Positions 12,571 to 24,640 of a DNA stretch of 64,000 bases are shown in pieces. Location of the stretch: contig NC_069363.1 in NCBI RefSeq assembly GCF_021730395.1, forward strand, positions 20,744,001-20,808,000, read 5' to 3'. The notes under the pieces were generated by a model. It saw nothing but the letters and a program-made list of their open reading frames with translations. It did no database searches and had not been told where the DNA came from. The position numbers were made by a program, and so were the translations under genes. This DNA comes from Mercenaria mercenaria (Eukaryota > Mollusca > Bivalvia > Venerida > Veneridae). Within the stretch, counting starts at the first letter, position 1; every line of letters begins with the position of its first letter.

Positions 12571-12715
12571 GTTCATGTGTGCCTTTGGGGAGGCTGCGTG
12601 TTTGGATATTCTTCCTTGTTTTTTTGTTTGCATGAAAGGGCCAAACTTTCGTACAGTTCAACGCCTTTACAAACTCGCCCATTTTGAAACTAATGTAACA
12701 TATCTTCGTTTTTAA

Positions 12716-13900
12716 ACCTTTGCATTAATGTCCCAGTGCTGAATTTCACATAACTAGGTGAACGTAGTTTTAAGCAATTGTTTATTTTTATTTCTTTACA
12801 AATGGAATTCATTTCTAAAGGGACGGGGGCAACGTTTTGAGAATGTTTAAAGTATCCAGTAGTACGGGACAGTTTCGTACGGTATCTAACATGTAATACA
12901 CAGGTAGATTGGTGGTAAGGATGTTATGCATTTATCAAATATTTCTGTGTTTTGAGGATATACTCTTAAAACCTTAAAAATTTGACACAAAACTTATGTA
13001 GGAGTTGCAACTTTTGCTAAGTTTGTAACATGAGATAGCCTTAAGTAAATCGGAATTTTCCGGCTTATACATCTGCAGGTGTCTCTTAAACTTGTAACAA
13101 GTGTAAATGTTGAGTTCTGCTCAACCCGGGGCGGTTTAATGATTTAAACCCAGTTACGATCCTCTGAGATTTTCATATAAAGTCTATGTAGAGATTTTTT
13201 TTTCTCATATCCCCAGGCCGGATTTCATTGATACCTCACAGGAGTGATTTGTGTGAATCCTTGTTACGCGTATCGCCAGCACATGCCGTTCGAGTTATTT
13301 TTCTGGTGTTCCTTTAAGGTCGTTGTTATCTTTTAATACAATTTGTTCAGACAACTTCTACGTTTGCAAGATAGAACATACAAAAATATATATCTGCTGA
13401 CTGACAAAAGTGACATTATGCATTAAATTGCACGTTTGAGAAAGAATGAATGAATGTCATTAATTAGAGATAAAGGACGTAGTTTTGAGCATTTCTGACA
13501 TAATAAGACTTGTTGAAAATGTTGTGTATCTTCAATATTTGAAGATGAATATATTCATGCTATGTATCAAATGAAACTTTAAGCTGTGTGTCAGGATACG
13601 AGTTATATGACCCAGGGAAGTGCCTATACGCCTTTAGTATCTCGAACAATGAAATGGGTCCTATAGCTAAGGTGACTATGTCTTAGACTAGCTGACATAA
13701 GAAATAGAATGTCCTTTGTTAAAACGTTAAGCTGGTGAGATCAAATATCTCATATATAGAATCTTCCTCTGGCTACCTTGCCTAAATGATTCGTGTACCA
13801 ATGATTTGTAAATGATTTAAATTATGAGCTAGACAATTTTAGGGATCAGGCAAATCACTAAGTGTTTCAAACTAACAATCTTCAATTAATAATAGTTAGC
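12716..13900. other. Non-coding stretch
   Basis: No gene or clear repeat seen; short open frames only. Confidence 0.45.
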
Positions 13901-13904
13901 TCAA

Positions 13905-14480
13905 ACTCCTATAGGCTGGAGACTCTATACTTGACTGTCTTTTTGTTGAAGTGTCTTTGAATCATCAACATACGAGTCCTGTCGCATAGATGCTCGGCAT
14001 CTGTCCTCTTAACTGAAGTTACAACTCTGTATGAAAGCCCTGACTTCTGGAATGCTCAGCGCCTATATGCTATCATATGGAGCATTCAAGTACCATATAG
14101 GTATATCCCCGATGCCTCGGCTGTACTCCGCCAATAATGCTGAACCGTTTATAAGCTGGAACTCTCCTGCTATCTCAGTAGATTACCAAACTCTGTGTCT
14201 CTGTCTCAGCTTTCCGATGCTCAGCCTATATTTGCTATCATCTATAGCATTCAACTACCCTTAAGGTAAAAACTCCTATGCGCTGGCCCTACAGCTCGAG
14301 ACCTTGTTGAAATTCTGCAACTCTTCTTTAGTCTATGAACTTCAAACGTTTTCTTTTTAATAATTTATCCGCTCTGACAGGGTAGTTGCAATAACTTCCT
14401 TATCAAGATACCGAGATAAATTATTACTTGGATCCTCAATGTGTTTTCTTCGATCGCTGGATACCGAATGCTCTCTCTCT
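13905..14480. repeat. Degenerate tandem repeat
   Basis: Related phrases recur about every 100-180 bp: ACTCCTATAGGCTGGAGACT, TATAAGCTGGAACTCTCC and ACTCCTATGCGCTGGCCC; also GATGCTCAGCC with CTATATTTGCTATCAT beside GAATGCTCAGCGCC with TATATGCTATCAT. The repetition is diverged, so copy number is uncertain. Confidence 0.5.
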
Positions 14481-14960
14481 CTGTCATCCACCTACCTATC
14501 TATACCTCAGCAGATGTGCTATTTATAGAACTTGTTTCTGATTGGTCCAAATTTATACAAAGTTATTTTACAACGAGTACTTGCTCTAACAAATATATCT
14601 GGTTCCATTTAACTGTTGTATATAACATAGTATGTGATGCTGGGATCCAGCTATCAACATAACGAACCCAAATTAGACACAAATGACCCAAATCCTCTTA
14701 TAAACAGCAATTCAACAATACTTATAGCAATGATAGCATGAAAAGGGAGTCAAGCACTATCTGTGCTAAATGTGTTACGTTATCAATATATCAAACATAC
14801 ACATTATTCTGACACTGTGCATAATAACTCTGATAACATATTGTATCAGGAAAATATGTGTCGGAAGTACAGACACAAAATGATAATATATATCATGGGA
14901 CACCCTGTATTCAGTGTCTGCGCATCCTAGCATCAAATATTTCTCCCTTTATCCAAAATT

Positions 14961-15225
14961 ACACTGACGAGATATGAAAACGCAACAAACATACGCCTGA
15001 ATATATTTTTTACTACAAAAAGCATCACCTTGAAATGTTCAACACATACACATCTCGATACTCTATACCCATTGTGTTCAAATTTAATCATCACAACAGA
15101 CTGTAAAATTAACACAATGGGTATAGAGTATCGAGATGTGTATGTTGAACATTTCAAGGTGATGCTTTTTGTAGTAAAAATATATCCAGGCATATGTTTG
15201 TTGCGTTTTCATATCTCGTCAGTGT
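14961..15225. repeat. Near-perfect palindrome (arms about 115 bp, loop about 32 bp)
   Basis: ACACTGACGAGATATGAAAA at 14961 is mirrored by TTTTCATATCTCGTCAGTGT ending at 15225, and the arms match almost base for base inward to CCCATTGTGTT / AACACAATGGG. A few single-base differences and one short indel are visible. Non-coding; consistent with a foldback element or a recent inverted duplication. Confidence 0.92.
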
Positions 15226-16170
15226 ATTATATTCTTTGCCTATTTCTGTATAGTTAAATATCGCAGATAAAGTTCCTGTGGTTATGTCTCTGTTTGGTTA
15301 GCAATGAAGAGAGTAAGTTTATTTGGTAATGCAAAATGCATAATAAACAAAGTATTTCATGAATATGCACATTTGTTTCAGTCTTTGTAAAACAAAACAC
15401 GGTTGTTTATTAATTATCGAATAAAAGGCCAACCGGAGTACCCTGTCAGCTGATACATTCGCTTTGATACCAATCTATCCAGTAACTTGATGTGGCTAAA
15501 GTGTCATTACCGAGAAGTGTGTATTCTGATTGGTTATAGACTTCTGAAAATATAAGTTTGAGATTCGAGCCCTCTGATGGTGTATAATCGGACTCACGTT
15601 TTTGTCACCATCTTATAAACAAATAAAACGAAACATAAAATCTATACACTGTTATCCACTAAAAAACAGTGTTACAGAAATTGTCATATTAAAATTTACA
15701 AAATTGTCTTTAAACCACATTCCGAAGCAATAATTGGTAAGTTATAAGGGAAAGTGATGTAACACCTACTAGTGAATTGAAATACTCAAACAAAGTATTT
15801 AAAGGCCAAAAATATGCACGTTTTCTGCAGCAGAAATATTGCTCGACTTCAGGATCATTTCCCGAATCAAAACTTACATTCGCATTTACGAATAGATCAT
15901 ATAAATGTTATACATTTGTTCACTAGCGTAAGCAAACTAAAAATATATAGTTAATAGTAAAGTTGTAACGTGTAATAAGATCATTGTTCATTTTCCTTAA
16001 AAGTCAAGACCCGTGTTAGATAGAATTATTGCTATTCATACAATGATCCTGTTAATAAGCTTTGCGAGGGTATATTGCGAATGAAATAACTTATAATAAT
16101 TGTTCAAGGTACTAGCAGTACTCAGATTGCTTAGTAATACAAAAACTCTTTCTTACCCATATCATCATAT
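15226..16170. other. Non-coding AT-rich stretch
   Basis: No recognisable gene; it would lie downstream of the repeat-peptide gene. Confidence 0.45.
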
Positions 16171-16174
16171 ATCT

Positions 16175-16180
16175 TTTATT
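16175..16180 (-). terminator. Candidate poly(A) signal for the repeat-peptide gene
   Basis: AATAAA on the minus strand, 255 nt beyond the old TGA at 16435 and about 475 nt beyond the first stop. Position and sense are right, but chance hexamers are common in AT-rich DNA. Confidence 0.3.
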
Positions 16181-16434
16181 CTGTATAGATAAAATATTAT
16201 ATTTGATATATATATATATATATATTCAAAGCTCATAAATGAATACATAACGCCGGATACAAATCGACAACTGTATTGACATGATAAACTTGTATAACTT
16301 GTATTATGCCACGACTGATGGTGTTGTTCTATCTTAATTAGGTCAGTGATTTGGTAGTAACTGCAACGTAAGTAGCCACTCTCGCTCTGTTTTTTTTCTT
16401 TCCATCTGTATTTGGTTTACTGTTTAAACTACTG

Positions 16435-16656
16435 TCAATCTATTTCGACACCAACAATTTTCTCTCCGGCCTCGTTGCTTCTCTTATTCCTAATTTTCTT
16501 TTTAGTTTTTGGCTCGTTTATTTCCGCATCAACAATCTTCTCTCCGGCATCGTTGCTTCTCTTACTCCTTATTTTCTTTTAAAATGTTGGCCCGTTTATT
16601 TCCACATTAACTATCTTCTCTCCGGCATCGCTGCTTCTCTTACTCCTTATTTTCTT
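16435..16656 (-). pseudogene. Repeat units stranded downstream of the stop of the RxKR repeat gene
   Basis: The same 78-nt unit continues in frame for 74 codons beyond the stop at 16657-16659: KRSSDAGEKIVNVEI, then a second identical TAA at 16579-16581, then two more units ending VGVEID with TGA at 16435-16437. In both stopped units the codon AAA of PTSKK-type units has become TAA after TTT, so the stop-bearing unit was probably duplicated. The older C-terminus is likely the TGA at 16435; the present product would be shorter by about three units. Confidence 0.7.
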
Positions 16657-19095
16657 TTAAAATGTTGGCCCGTTTATTTCCACATTAACTATCTTCTCTC
16701 CGCCCTCGTTACTTCTCTTACTCCTTATTTTCTTTTTAGTTTTTGGCCCGTTTATTTTCTCATTAACTATCTTATCTCCGGCATCGTTGCTTCTCTTACT
16801 CCTTGTTTTCTTTTTAGTTTTTTGCTCGTTTATTTTCTCATTAACTATCTTATCTCCGGCATCGTTGCTTCTCTTACTCCTTGTTTTCTTTTTAGTTTTT
16901 GGCCCGTTTATTTTCTCATTAACTATCTTCTCTCCGCCCTCGTTACTTCTCTTACTCCTTATTTTCTTTTTAGTTTTTGGCTCGTTTATTTTCTCATTAA
17001 CTATCTTATCTCCGGCATCGTTGCTTCTCTTACTCCTTATTTTCTTTTTAGTTTTTGGCTCGTTTATTTCCACATTAACTATCTTCTCTCCGCCCTCGTT
17101 GCTTCTCTTACTCCTTATTTTCTTTTTAGATGTTGGCCCGTTTATTTCCACATTAACTATCTTCTCTCCGCCCTCGTTACTTCTCTTAGTCCTTATTTTC
17201 TTTTTAGTTTTTGGCTCGTTTATTTTCTCATTAACTATCTTATCTCCGGCATCGTTGCTTCTCTTACTCCTTATTTTCTTTTTAGTTTTTGGCTCGTTTA
17301 TTTTCTCATCAACTATCTTATCTCCGGCATCGTTGCTTCTCTTACTCCTTATTTTCTCTTTAGTTTGTGGTTCGTTTATTTTCACATCAACAAACTCTCT
17401 TGCCTCGTTGCTTCTTTTGCTCCTAATTTGTCTAGTGTTTGGCACGTTTATTTCCACATCAACAGTCTTCTCTCTGGCCTCGTTGCTTCTCTTATTCCTA
17501 ATTTTCTTTATAGTTCTTTGTCCGTTTATTTCCTCACCAAGTACATTATGTATCTTCTCTCCGCCCTTGTTACTCCTCTTAGTCCTTTTTTTCTTGAGGT
17601 CTAAAGTTTTCTTATCTATGAAATAAAAATGTCATCTATTTTCCGTACGTATAAATCGAAACATATAGCTAAGCAAAGTAATGATTTTCTTGAAAAGCAT
17701 GAAATGCATTCTTCTTGTATGCTTTAGTAATCTGTCACTAGACGGCTTGCGAATATTTTCTTGACATATCCTAAGACAGTTTACTGACTGTAGTTGTACT
17801 CTCATTTAGTCAGCGTATTTTCTTACACATCATATAAACGAAGAAAAAATATCAACCTTTGCAGATATGACAATAAAAGCTAATACATGACAAAAAAAAA
17901 ATAGACTAACACGTTTTGCAGTTATTTTTGCAAGTCCTTGCAGATATAATTATACAGAAAAAGGTTATAGAAATACGAAATTTATATTAAAAAAAAGTTT
18001 ATTTGTTTGTTTGTTTGTTTGTTTGTTTTGGGTTTAACGCCGTTTTTCAACAGTATTTCAGTCATGTAACGGCTGACAGTTAACCTAACCAGTGTTCCTG
18101 GATTCTGTACCAGTACAAACCTGTTCTCCGCAAGTAACTGCCAACTTCCCCACATGAATTATCAGAGGTGGAGGACGAATGATTTCAGACACATTGTCTT
18201 TTATCAAATCGTCACGGAGAAGATACGCCCCGCCTGAGCGGGATCGAACTCGCGGACCCGCGATCCGTAGACCAACGCTCTCCCTACTGAGCTAAGTGGG
18301 TGGCCAAAAAAAAAAGGAAATGTTTAATATGAAGGTATACTAAAGAGCATTATTGTCACGTACCTGTCATTTATTAACTCAGAATTTCGACATACATGTA
18401 CTAACTTGAAATTACGAGAAACGTAACTAGAAGTTTTGGCTTAGTATCTCAAAATTCGACGTAATAGCCCGAAAGTTCAGCCTACTAACTTTAATTTTCG
18501 ACTTAGTATGTTGTCTGCTTATCCACAACATTTGAGCGTCTGTCTGTTTGTCAAAAGGGGGAAAAACGTTACTGAAGCTTCTTCTCATAAACACCTGAGA
18601 TTAGAGGTCATTTTACTGACTATTTAGGGACTTCAGTAATGGTCAAAATGTAACATAGTATCGGCTAAAAACTTAAATTATGCAATCATACATTCATATC
18701 TTCTAAAGATGCTCCAGATTAGAATAAAAACTGTGGTAAGCTCTTGTTCTCAAACAGTAGCCAGGACATATAAGTACATGTCCGTTTATAGTATAATTTT
18801 TTATTCTTGTCATCGGTCGAATACACGGCTAAAATTATGTAGGTTCTTAATAATTCACAAATGTCACCGGTGAAAGAATTATACATTGCCCTGAATATAA
18901 CAATAAAATAATGATGTGAAATAACATTTTCACATAACTGGAAGGAGCAAACCGTCCTTTCATGTTTATTTCACCGCACCCCTTTACATACCATGTTCAA
19001 TAATATTTACAATATAACTTACCAGTAATGCTGCCCAAAACAACTGCTACAGCCAGAGCACAAATTGCTAAAGTTATGAAAACTCGCCTTTCCAT
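16657..19095 (-). CDS. Secreted basic repeat protein with multiple furin-type RxKR sites
   Basis: Two exons: 19023-19095 (24 codons plus one base, donor GTAAGT) and 16657-17615 (acceptor CATAG), joined in phase for about 343 aa. Exon 1 encodes a classic signal peptide (MERRVFITLAICALAVAVVL GSIT; charged start, hydrophobic core). Exon 2 is twelve tandem units of mostly 26 aa (78 nt) with a core like RSKRSNDAGDKIV, followed by N-E/V-K/E-IN-E/G-P-K-TKKK. Every unit carries R-S-K-R, R-T-K-R or R-N-K-R, the consensus of furin-like convertases, always before Ser-Asn. Cleavage would release near-identical peptides of about 22 aa. The layout resembles multicopy peptide precursors, but no known peptide is recognised; a matrix or other disordered extracellular protein is possible. 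The first two or three units are the most diverged. A SINE sits in the intron. The leucine-rich opposite frames are shadows. Confidence 0.8.
18001..18303 (-). mobile_element. tRNA-derived SINE
   Basis: On the minus strand a tRNA-like head has an A box, TAGCTCAGTAGGGAG (18294-18280), and a B box, GAGTTCGATCC (18251-18241). A body follows containing CCGTTACATGACTGAAATAC and GGCGTTAAACCC, and the copy ends in a (CAAA)n tail at about 18024-18001. This is the RNA polymerase III promoter layout of SINEs. The body is abundant in bivalves. It lies in the intron of the repeat-peptide gene, same strand. Confidence 0.9.
18304..19020. other. Intron sequence of the repeat-peptide gene
   Basis: AT-rich, no exon or repeat recognised between the SINE and exon 1. 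Confidence 0.5.
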
Positions 19096-19319
19096 TTCGG
19101 CAATGTCTTAGGTCCTGACAGTATAAAAAGCAGGGGTTTTTTTACGCCTGACAATGACATGGAAATAGCTTGATGATTTATTCATCTTGTAACACACTTG
19201 TCGAAAAGGGTTGTTCCTAAATTAGTCCATTTTGTTTTACCTTTTTCACCTTGATTTGTGCGGTATTTTGGTATTCTACTTTATATACCTTGTTTATAAA
19301 TTCTGTGTTTCCTTCCATT

Positions 19320-20150
19320 GTTAACGTTCTACGAGAGCTTTCCATTTTAAATAAAATTCTACACCAGCAAAGATAGCAATAACCATGTTCTAAGAGTGTT
19401 CCTTTAAAACAAATCTCTACACCAGCAGAGCTAGAAAAGGACACGTTCTACGAGATATTCCCTTTAAAACAAAACTCTACACCAGCAGAGATAGAAAGGC
19501 CACGTCCCACAGAGATTCCCTTTAAATCAAAACTCTACTTTAGCAGATATAGAAAAAATAGCCACCTTCTAAGAGAGCTTGCCCTTAATTTCTACACCAA
19601 CAGAGATAGAAGTAACAAGGTTCTAAGAGAGCTTTTCCTTAGAATTAAATCTCTCCTCAGCAGCAGATACAGAAACAGCCATCTGCTACGAGAATTTCCC
19701 TTTACAACAAATTTCTACTCCAAAAAAGATCAAAATAGCCACCTTCTAAGAGAGATTCCTTACAACAAAACTTTACCCTAGCAGAGATAGAGATTAGAGC
19801 TTTCCCTTTATAACAAAACCTTACCCAGCAAGGATAGAAATAGGCACGCTGTAAGGGAGCTTTTCCTTTGAAACAAAACTCTACACCAGCAGAGACAGTC
19901 ACTTTCTTCGATATCTTTTCCTATACAACTATCATCTACACCAGCAGAGATAGAAATGGCCACCTTCTAAGACAGCGTTCCCATCAAAACAAAATTCTAC
20001 ACCAACATAACAAGATAAAAATAGCCACATTCTACGAAAGTTTTCTAAGAGTGATTTCCCTTTGAAACAAAACTCGATTCCAGCAGAGGTAGAAATAGCC
20101 ACGTTCTACAAGGGCTTTCCCTTTACAACTAACCTCATCACCAATAGAGA
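19320..20150. repeat. About 60-bp minisatellite, roughly 13 diverged copies
   Basis: The theme TTCTAAGAGAGCTTTCCCTT, then TAAAACAAAACTCTACACC, then AGCAGAGATAGAAATAGCCA recurs every 58-70 bp with substitutions and small indels. One further partial copy lies at 20510-20560, outside the main array. Open frames through it are artefacts. Confidence 0.9.
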
Positions 20151-20600
20151 TAGCAGTAACCACATATGCAGTGGTATAGTATTGATCACATTTATAGATT
20201 TTTATAAAGTGCCTCAATAGTTCTGTTGTTGCAACATAATATGTATGTTCGACAAATTGTGCTGTAACGTTACAAGTATGTGTATACTAGGTTTACTGCA
20301 AATTTTGATGTATGTCATATTGTGACAACTAATATTTCATACAATTATATTTAGTAGAATTGTATAATTCAGTGCAAATATGAAATTACATTATATGTTA
20401 CTATTGTACATGTCCGTCATATTCGTATTATTTGTATGTACAATGTACTAAAATTGCCACATGGGTCTATGACCTAATGGATATATGAAATGAACTTTGA
20501 AACTTTTACAAAGAGAGCTTTCCCTTTGATACAAAACTCGACACAAGCAAACGTATAAAGAGGCATTTCACTTTCAAACAAAAAATCTCATCACCAAATC

Positions 20601-22859
20601 CACAGTGTGTAGACTCTCTGTACGCCCAACCGGAAGTCGCCAAAAACTATGCGTTCAGAAATCAAAACACAATTTTTTGCTGTCGCGGATGGCTTGGATT
20701 TTCATTGTTTATTTCGTTAATATCGATTAAAGTAAGTGTAATTTTTTAATCTGCGTATTGTTTAAGAGCTACTGTTTACGTAGATACCAAATACGCATAT
20801 CAAAACTCTTAATATACTTCATTTCGAGTCAAATCACGTGTGGGTATTTGTTCGATTTTGTAATGAAACTATCAGTTCTTTGAAATACATGTATCTTGAG
20901 CTTTTGCAAAGAATTGAAACCTTTGCTACTTCGTAGATAAATATCTTACGCATCGATAAATACTAGCGTGACTCTATGCATGGTAACGAATGCGTTTTTA
21001 GGAAAATGTGTTTTTTTGTGAGACATATATTCCGATTACACTGTCCCACTAGTCGATACATTACTGACCCACTAATCGCAATTTCTAAAGTCCGGACTGA
21101 ACGCTTAGTCGAAAAACTGTACGACTATTCAAAACTTCTTTTCATTCATATATGACTTTGTTTTATGATAACCAACAGTTAAAAAGTAATAGTTATAATT
21201 TCTTTCGTTTTCGTAACAGTCACGGACCAGTTTATATGTTATTACTGCAGTTTCGAATCCACTTTTCGTAAAGGTTAGTGTTTATTAGTAAATAAATATC
21301 AAATTAATTTAGTCTAGCGCGGTACAGCCCCGCGACTAATTCAATTTGGTAAATGCGTACTAATAAACTCTAACCTGCACAGTGTTTGAAATTATTTTTT
21401 GTGATAATGACTAGATTCTTTACACATAAATCACTAACGCTTCATTTATTTAATCGTTACGTGGCACAACTCAGTGTTTGATCCATTTCCGGCATCTCAG
21501 AGACTTGTTCGGACTTTTACCTCGGGAACTTTGTCATCATTCACAGAAGAAACAGCTGCCGTCGGCGCGGTTATTGGTAATTTCTGTTTATTTTAATATC
21601 CGGCTCCAAATCACCGCTGATATCAGTCAAAATCAAGCAGATTGAAGCTAATATCCAGTTATTTTTCTTTTGCATTAATAATTATTGCAGTAATCGCTAA
21701 AAATCAAAATGAAAATGACCTGGCTCCTAATGTTTACATCAGTTGTTCTACACGTATAACTAACCACCGTCTTGGAAGATAGATGAGCGGACTCGTTTTG
21801 GACACTTTGATTGTACAAAGTTTTCATGTAGACAGCGCGTTTGTCTGTTGGCGGAGCTTAAACTCAAAAAATGATTTCAAGTACAACATCTTGAGTGACC
21901 TTCACCTTGGGTATAATGGGCAGTCCCTGCATAAAAAGGCTTTGTTTGCACAATGTTAATGTGAAGTTACAGTAAGGTATAAGCAAAAGTTAAAAAAAAA
22001 AAAAGATGTGACAGAAAAAAAGGTTGCCGAAAAACTTAACTTGAACTGAAACCGGGGCGAGTAGAATAGCACCGCTATTCCCCGAATAGTCGAGCTGAAA
22101 ATACAATGAAAAAAACAAAAAAACAAAGTGTCCTGTCAAGCTGAGCGGAATCCATATATATTTTTCTCGTATGTTAACGGAAACACGTACACAGATTCTA
22201 TTTCTTGTCCAAGACAAGGACATCGTCGGTGAAACAGACCAATAAATACCCGGTTTCACTGTCGCAAGTAAAATACAATACAAAACTTATATTTATAAAT
22301 TCAATAATTACAGTGTATAGAGCCTACAAGCCCAAACTCGTCATCATTTCTTTATTGAATAGGCGTACAGTGTTTTGGCGAATAGTGGAACAGTTTTATA
22401 TAAAGTTTTGCGACTAGGCGGTCAGTGCATAATTCAGATGCATGTTGAATTAAACAATATTTAAACTATTCAGGATTGTAAATTCATATTTGTAGGTATA
22501 AACTCATTTGCATGGATTTATAATTTAACATTCAGAAGCGGTTCTGACACGTATTTCACTCGCAGTTCCTAAATAATGGGCATTTTTAGCCTGAATGCAT
22601 CGTCTTTTGCTTTGACCTGCTGGGTTTTGGGTGAAAATACGTTTTAATTTCATGTGTTAATGTCTATTTAACCGCAGTTTGTTGCAGAGACATTTATCAT
22701 ACATTGAAAAATATATATAACAAGAATATTTATTTCAAATAGCCAAAGAAAAACATAAAAATACTCACTACCGACAGCTTCCAAAAATTTGAAAAACGAA
22801 AGTGAACGCCTAGTTATTGGCGACTTCCGTTTGGGCGTACAGAGAGTCTATACACTGTG
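20601..22859. mobile_element. 2.26-kb non-autonomous element with 55-bp terminal inverted repeats
   Basis: The left end 20601-20655 (CACAGTGTGTAGACTCTCTG, then TACGCCCAACCGGAAGTCGC) is matched by the complement of 22805-22859 with only a few changes. No transposase-like frame exists inside. An internal hairpin lies at 21273-21375. Target-site duplication was not resolved by eye. Confidence 0.85.
21273..21375. repeat. Internal hairpin of the 2.26-kb element
   Basis: GGTTAGTGTTTATTAGTA on the left and TACTAATAAACTCTAACC on the right are complementary apart from a small mismatch. The arms continue through AATT and TAGTC/GACTA to a GCGCGG/CCGCG centre. Confidence 0.75.
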
Positions 22860-22866
22860 AACAGTG

Positions 22867-24060
22867 TAAGTATGGGTGTGAACATAGTTAACGAATATGA
22901 GCACCAGAATATGTAGACACGATAAATGGTAATATCTTTGTGAGAAACTACGTAATTAATTAGACAAAAGTATTGTATATACGAGGAATAAAATTCAGTT
23001 TACAACAAAATGGTGTATGAAGCAACTGCAATGCAAACAATTAAGCCATAATGTATTATTTTAACGACCCTTGAAAACAAAAACTGTCACATATGCAGTC
23101 ATATATAAAATACTGACATAAATTCTCGTAACAGTTATTTTAGGAACAGTTGACAATCTACATTCAACACTTATGTTAATAGTTCATTTTTCATACAGCA
23201 TGTAATGTGAAAACAACTTAATTAAATGGAACCTGTTAAAAACTTTTAAATATGACGGACGCGTGTTTGTTATTTCAATGACTTAAGTATTCGAAGATAT
23301 ATCAGATGCGATGACTAGGCTCTAAATGGGATATAAAAGCAAGAAGATATGCATTGTAAATATCAGAGAACCCGTTTATCAACTCCTGAAAGCTCTATAG
23401 AATGAAAACGTAGAACATGCATAAATATACCTTGATATGTAGTAATATTTGTTGCCTTTAATGCAATTTATTATGCAGCATGTAATTTGTCTTGTTGACA
23501 TACTATTAATTATGCATGCGTGAAAAAAATAGCAGATGCCAAATCTTGAATATTTTAATTTTGAAAAAAAGTGATATAAGAACTGTAATTTGCGTTTCAG
23601 CAGTTTTGATGTTATACAGAGTTCTATTAAACTTTTATAATTACATTTTAGCTTAAAAACAGTGAACACCATGATGAATTAGGCATCACTCCAGTTTCTG
23701 TAGATATAAACAGAGAATTGTTGCTTTTTGGACAAAACTAGAAAATCGTAGTGCTTTAGTCCAACAAAAGATATCATCTAATGTTTATCAAATAATCTAT
23801 GTACTGAAACTAAGTTTAAATGGATGAGAATATCAAATATAAACTTTGTACTTCAAGATATTCAGGAATATGGCAAAGTCAAAGTTTTCTTTTCAAATAT
23901 AAAATTGTAAATTAAATCATGTTATCAAAGGTTAAGAGATATTTTCATACAAACATGGTACGCTGAATTAGAACAAACATCAAATACAAATATATAAAAG
24001 CTTTATCAGTAAAATGTATGATAAACGAAATACATATATCAATATTTTATCTACGTATTT
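22867..24060. other. Non-coding stretch
   Basis: AT-rich; no gene or repeat recognised. Confidence 0.4.
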
Positions 24061-24640
24061 ATGAAAAAGAATAATGCCATTTTTTCAGGAAACCATCATT
24101 TACCACTATATGTTGGAAGAGATGAGAAACACCTTCAAACGGAAGAAAATGTTTATTTTGTAACGATATTTGCGACGAATTCCATCATTTAATAGAATGT
24201 TCACAATTAAATAATCTTATGATCTATATTTCGCAACTTAATCGTTTTGCAAGAGCTTGCTCTCAAAGTTAGAAGATTTTAATGACAGAAATCTTCTTTA
24301 ATTATTACAACATGGTTACCAATATTATAAACTACGGAAGGTTTTCACTAACGTTTACTACAGATCGTCCGAACTTTTAAAGAAATATAACACTAACCTT
24401 AAAAGGTCTTACATACCCTGTATACTATGGGGATGTAGTTTATAAAATTCAGAAAATGAAATATAACACTTATTCTAATCAAATATTTGTAAAATGTGTA
24501 AAAAAAAGTATCAAAAGATGATACAATGCGAAAATCATTGAGCACAGTGCATGTTTGGTGATTGACCCCTTTACAGCTAGTCGCTACGTTTTCCTATTTG
24601 ATGGTGCGATGACTAATAAAGTGTAAGACTCCCTGATGCT
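24061..24640 (+). pseudogene. Degenerate retroelement fragment (two pieces)
   Basis: Around 24140-24215 a frame reads KCLFCNDICDEFHHLIECSQ, a Cys/His module of retroelement C-termini. It is followed by ISQLNRFARACSQ and later pieces matching the family at 10088-10930. Old and multiply broken; two element types may be fused here. Confidence 0.6.

Noticed and set aside
12305-12715. Overlapping frames with long Val-Cys or Thr-His runs
   Set aside because: Translations of the (TG)n microsatellite.
16787-17626. Plus-strand open frames of 260-279 codons rich in Leu/Phe (LLLLLVFFLVF), looking like a membrane protein
   Set aside because: Exact antisense of the RxKR repeat exon; repeat periodicity divisible by three keeps all frames open. 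The minus strand has the signal peptide exon and splice sites.
18241-18303. A functional tRNA gene
   Set aside because: A and B boxes are present, but the cloverleaf is degraded and the copy continues into a SINE body and (CAAA)n tail.
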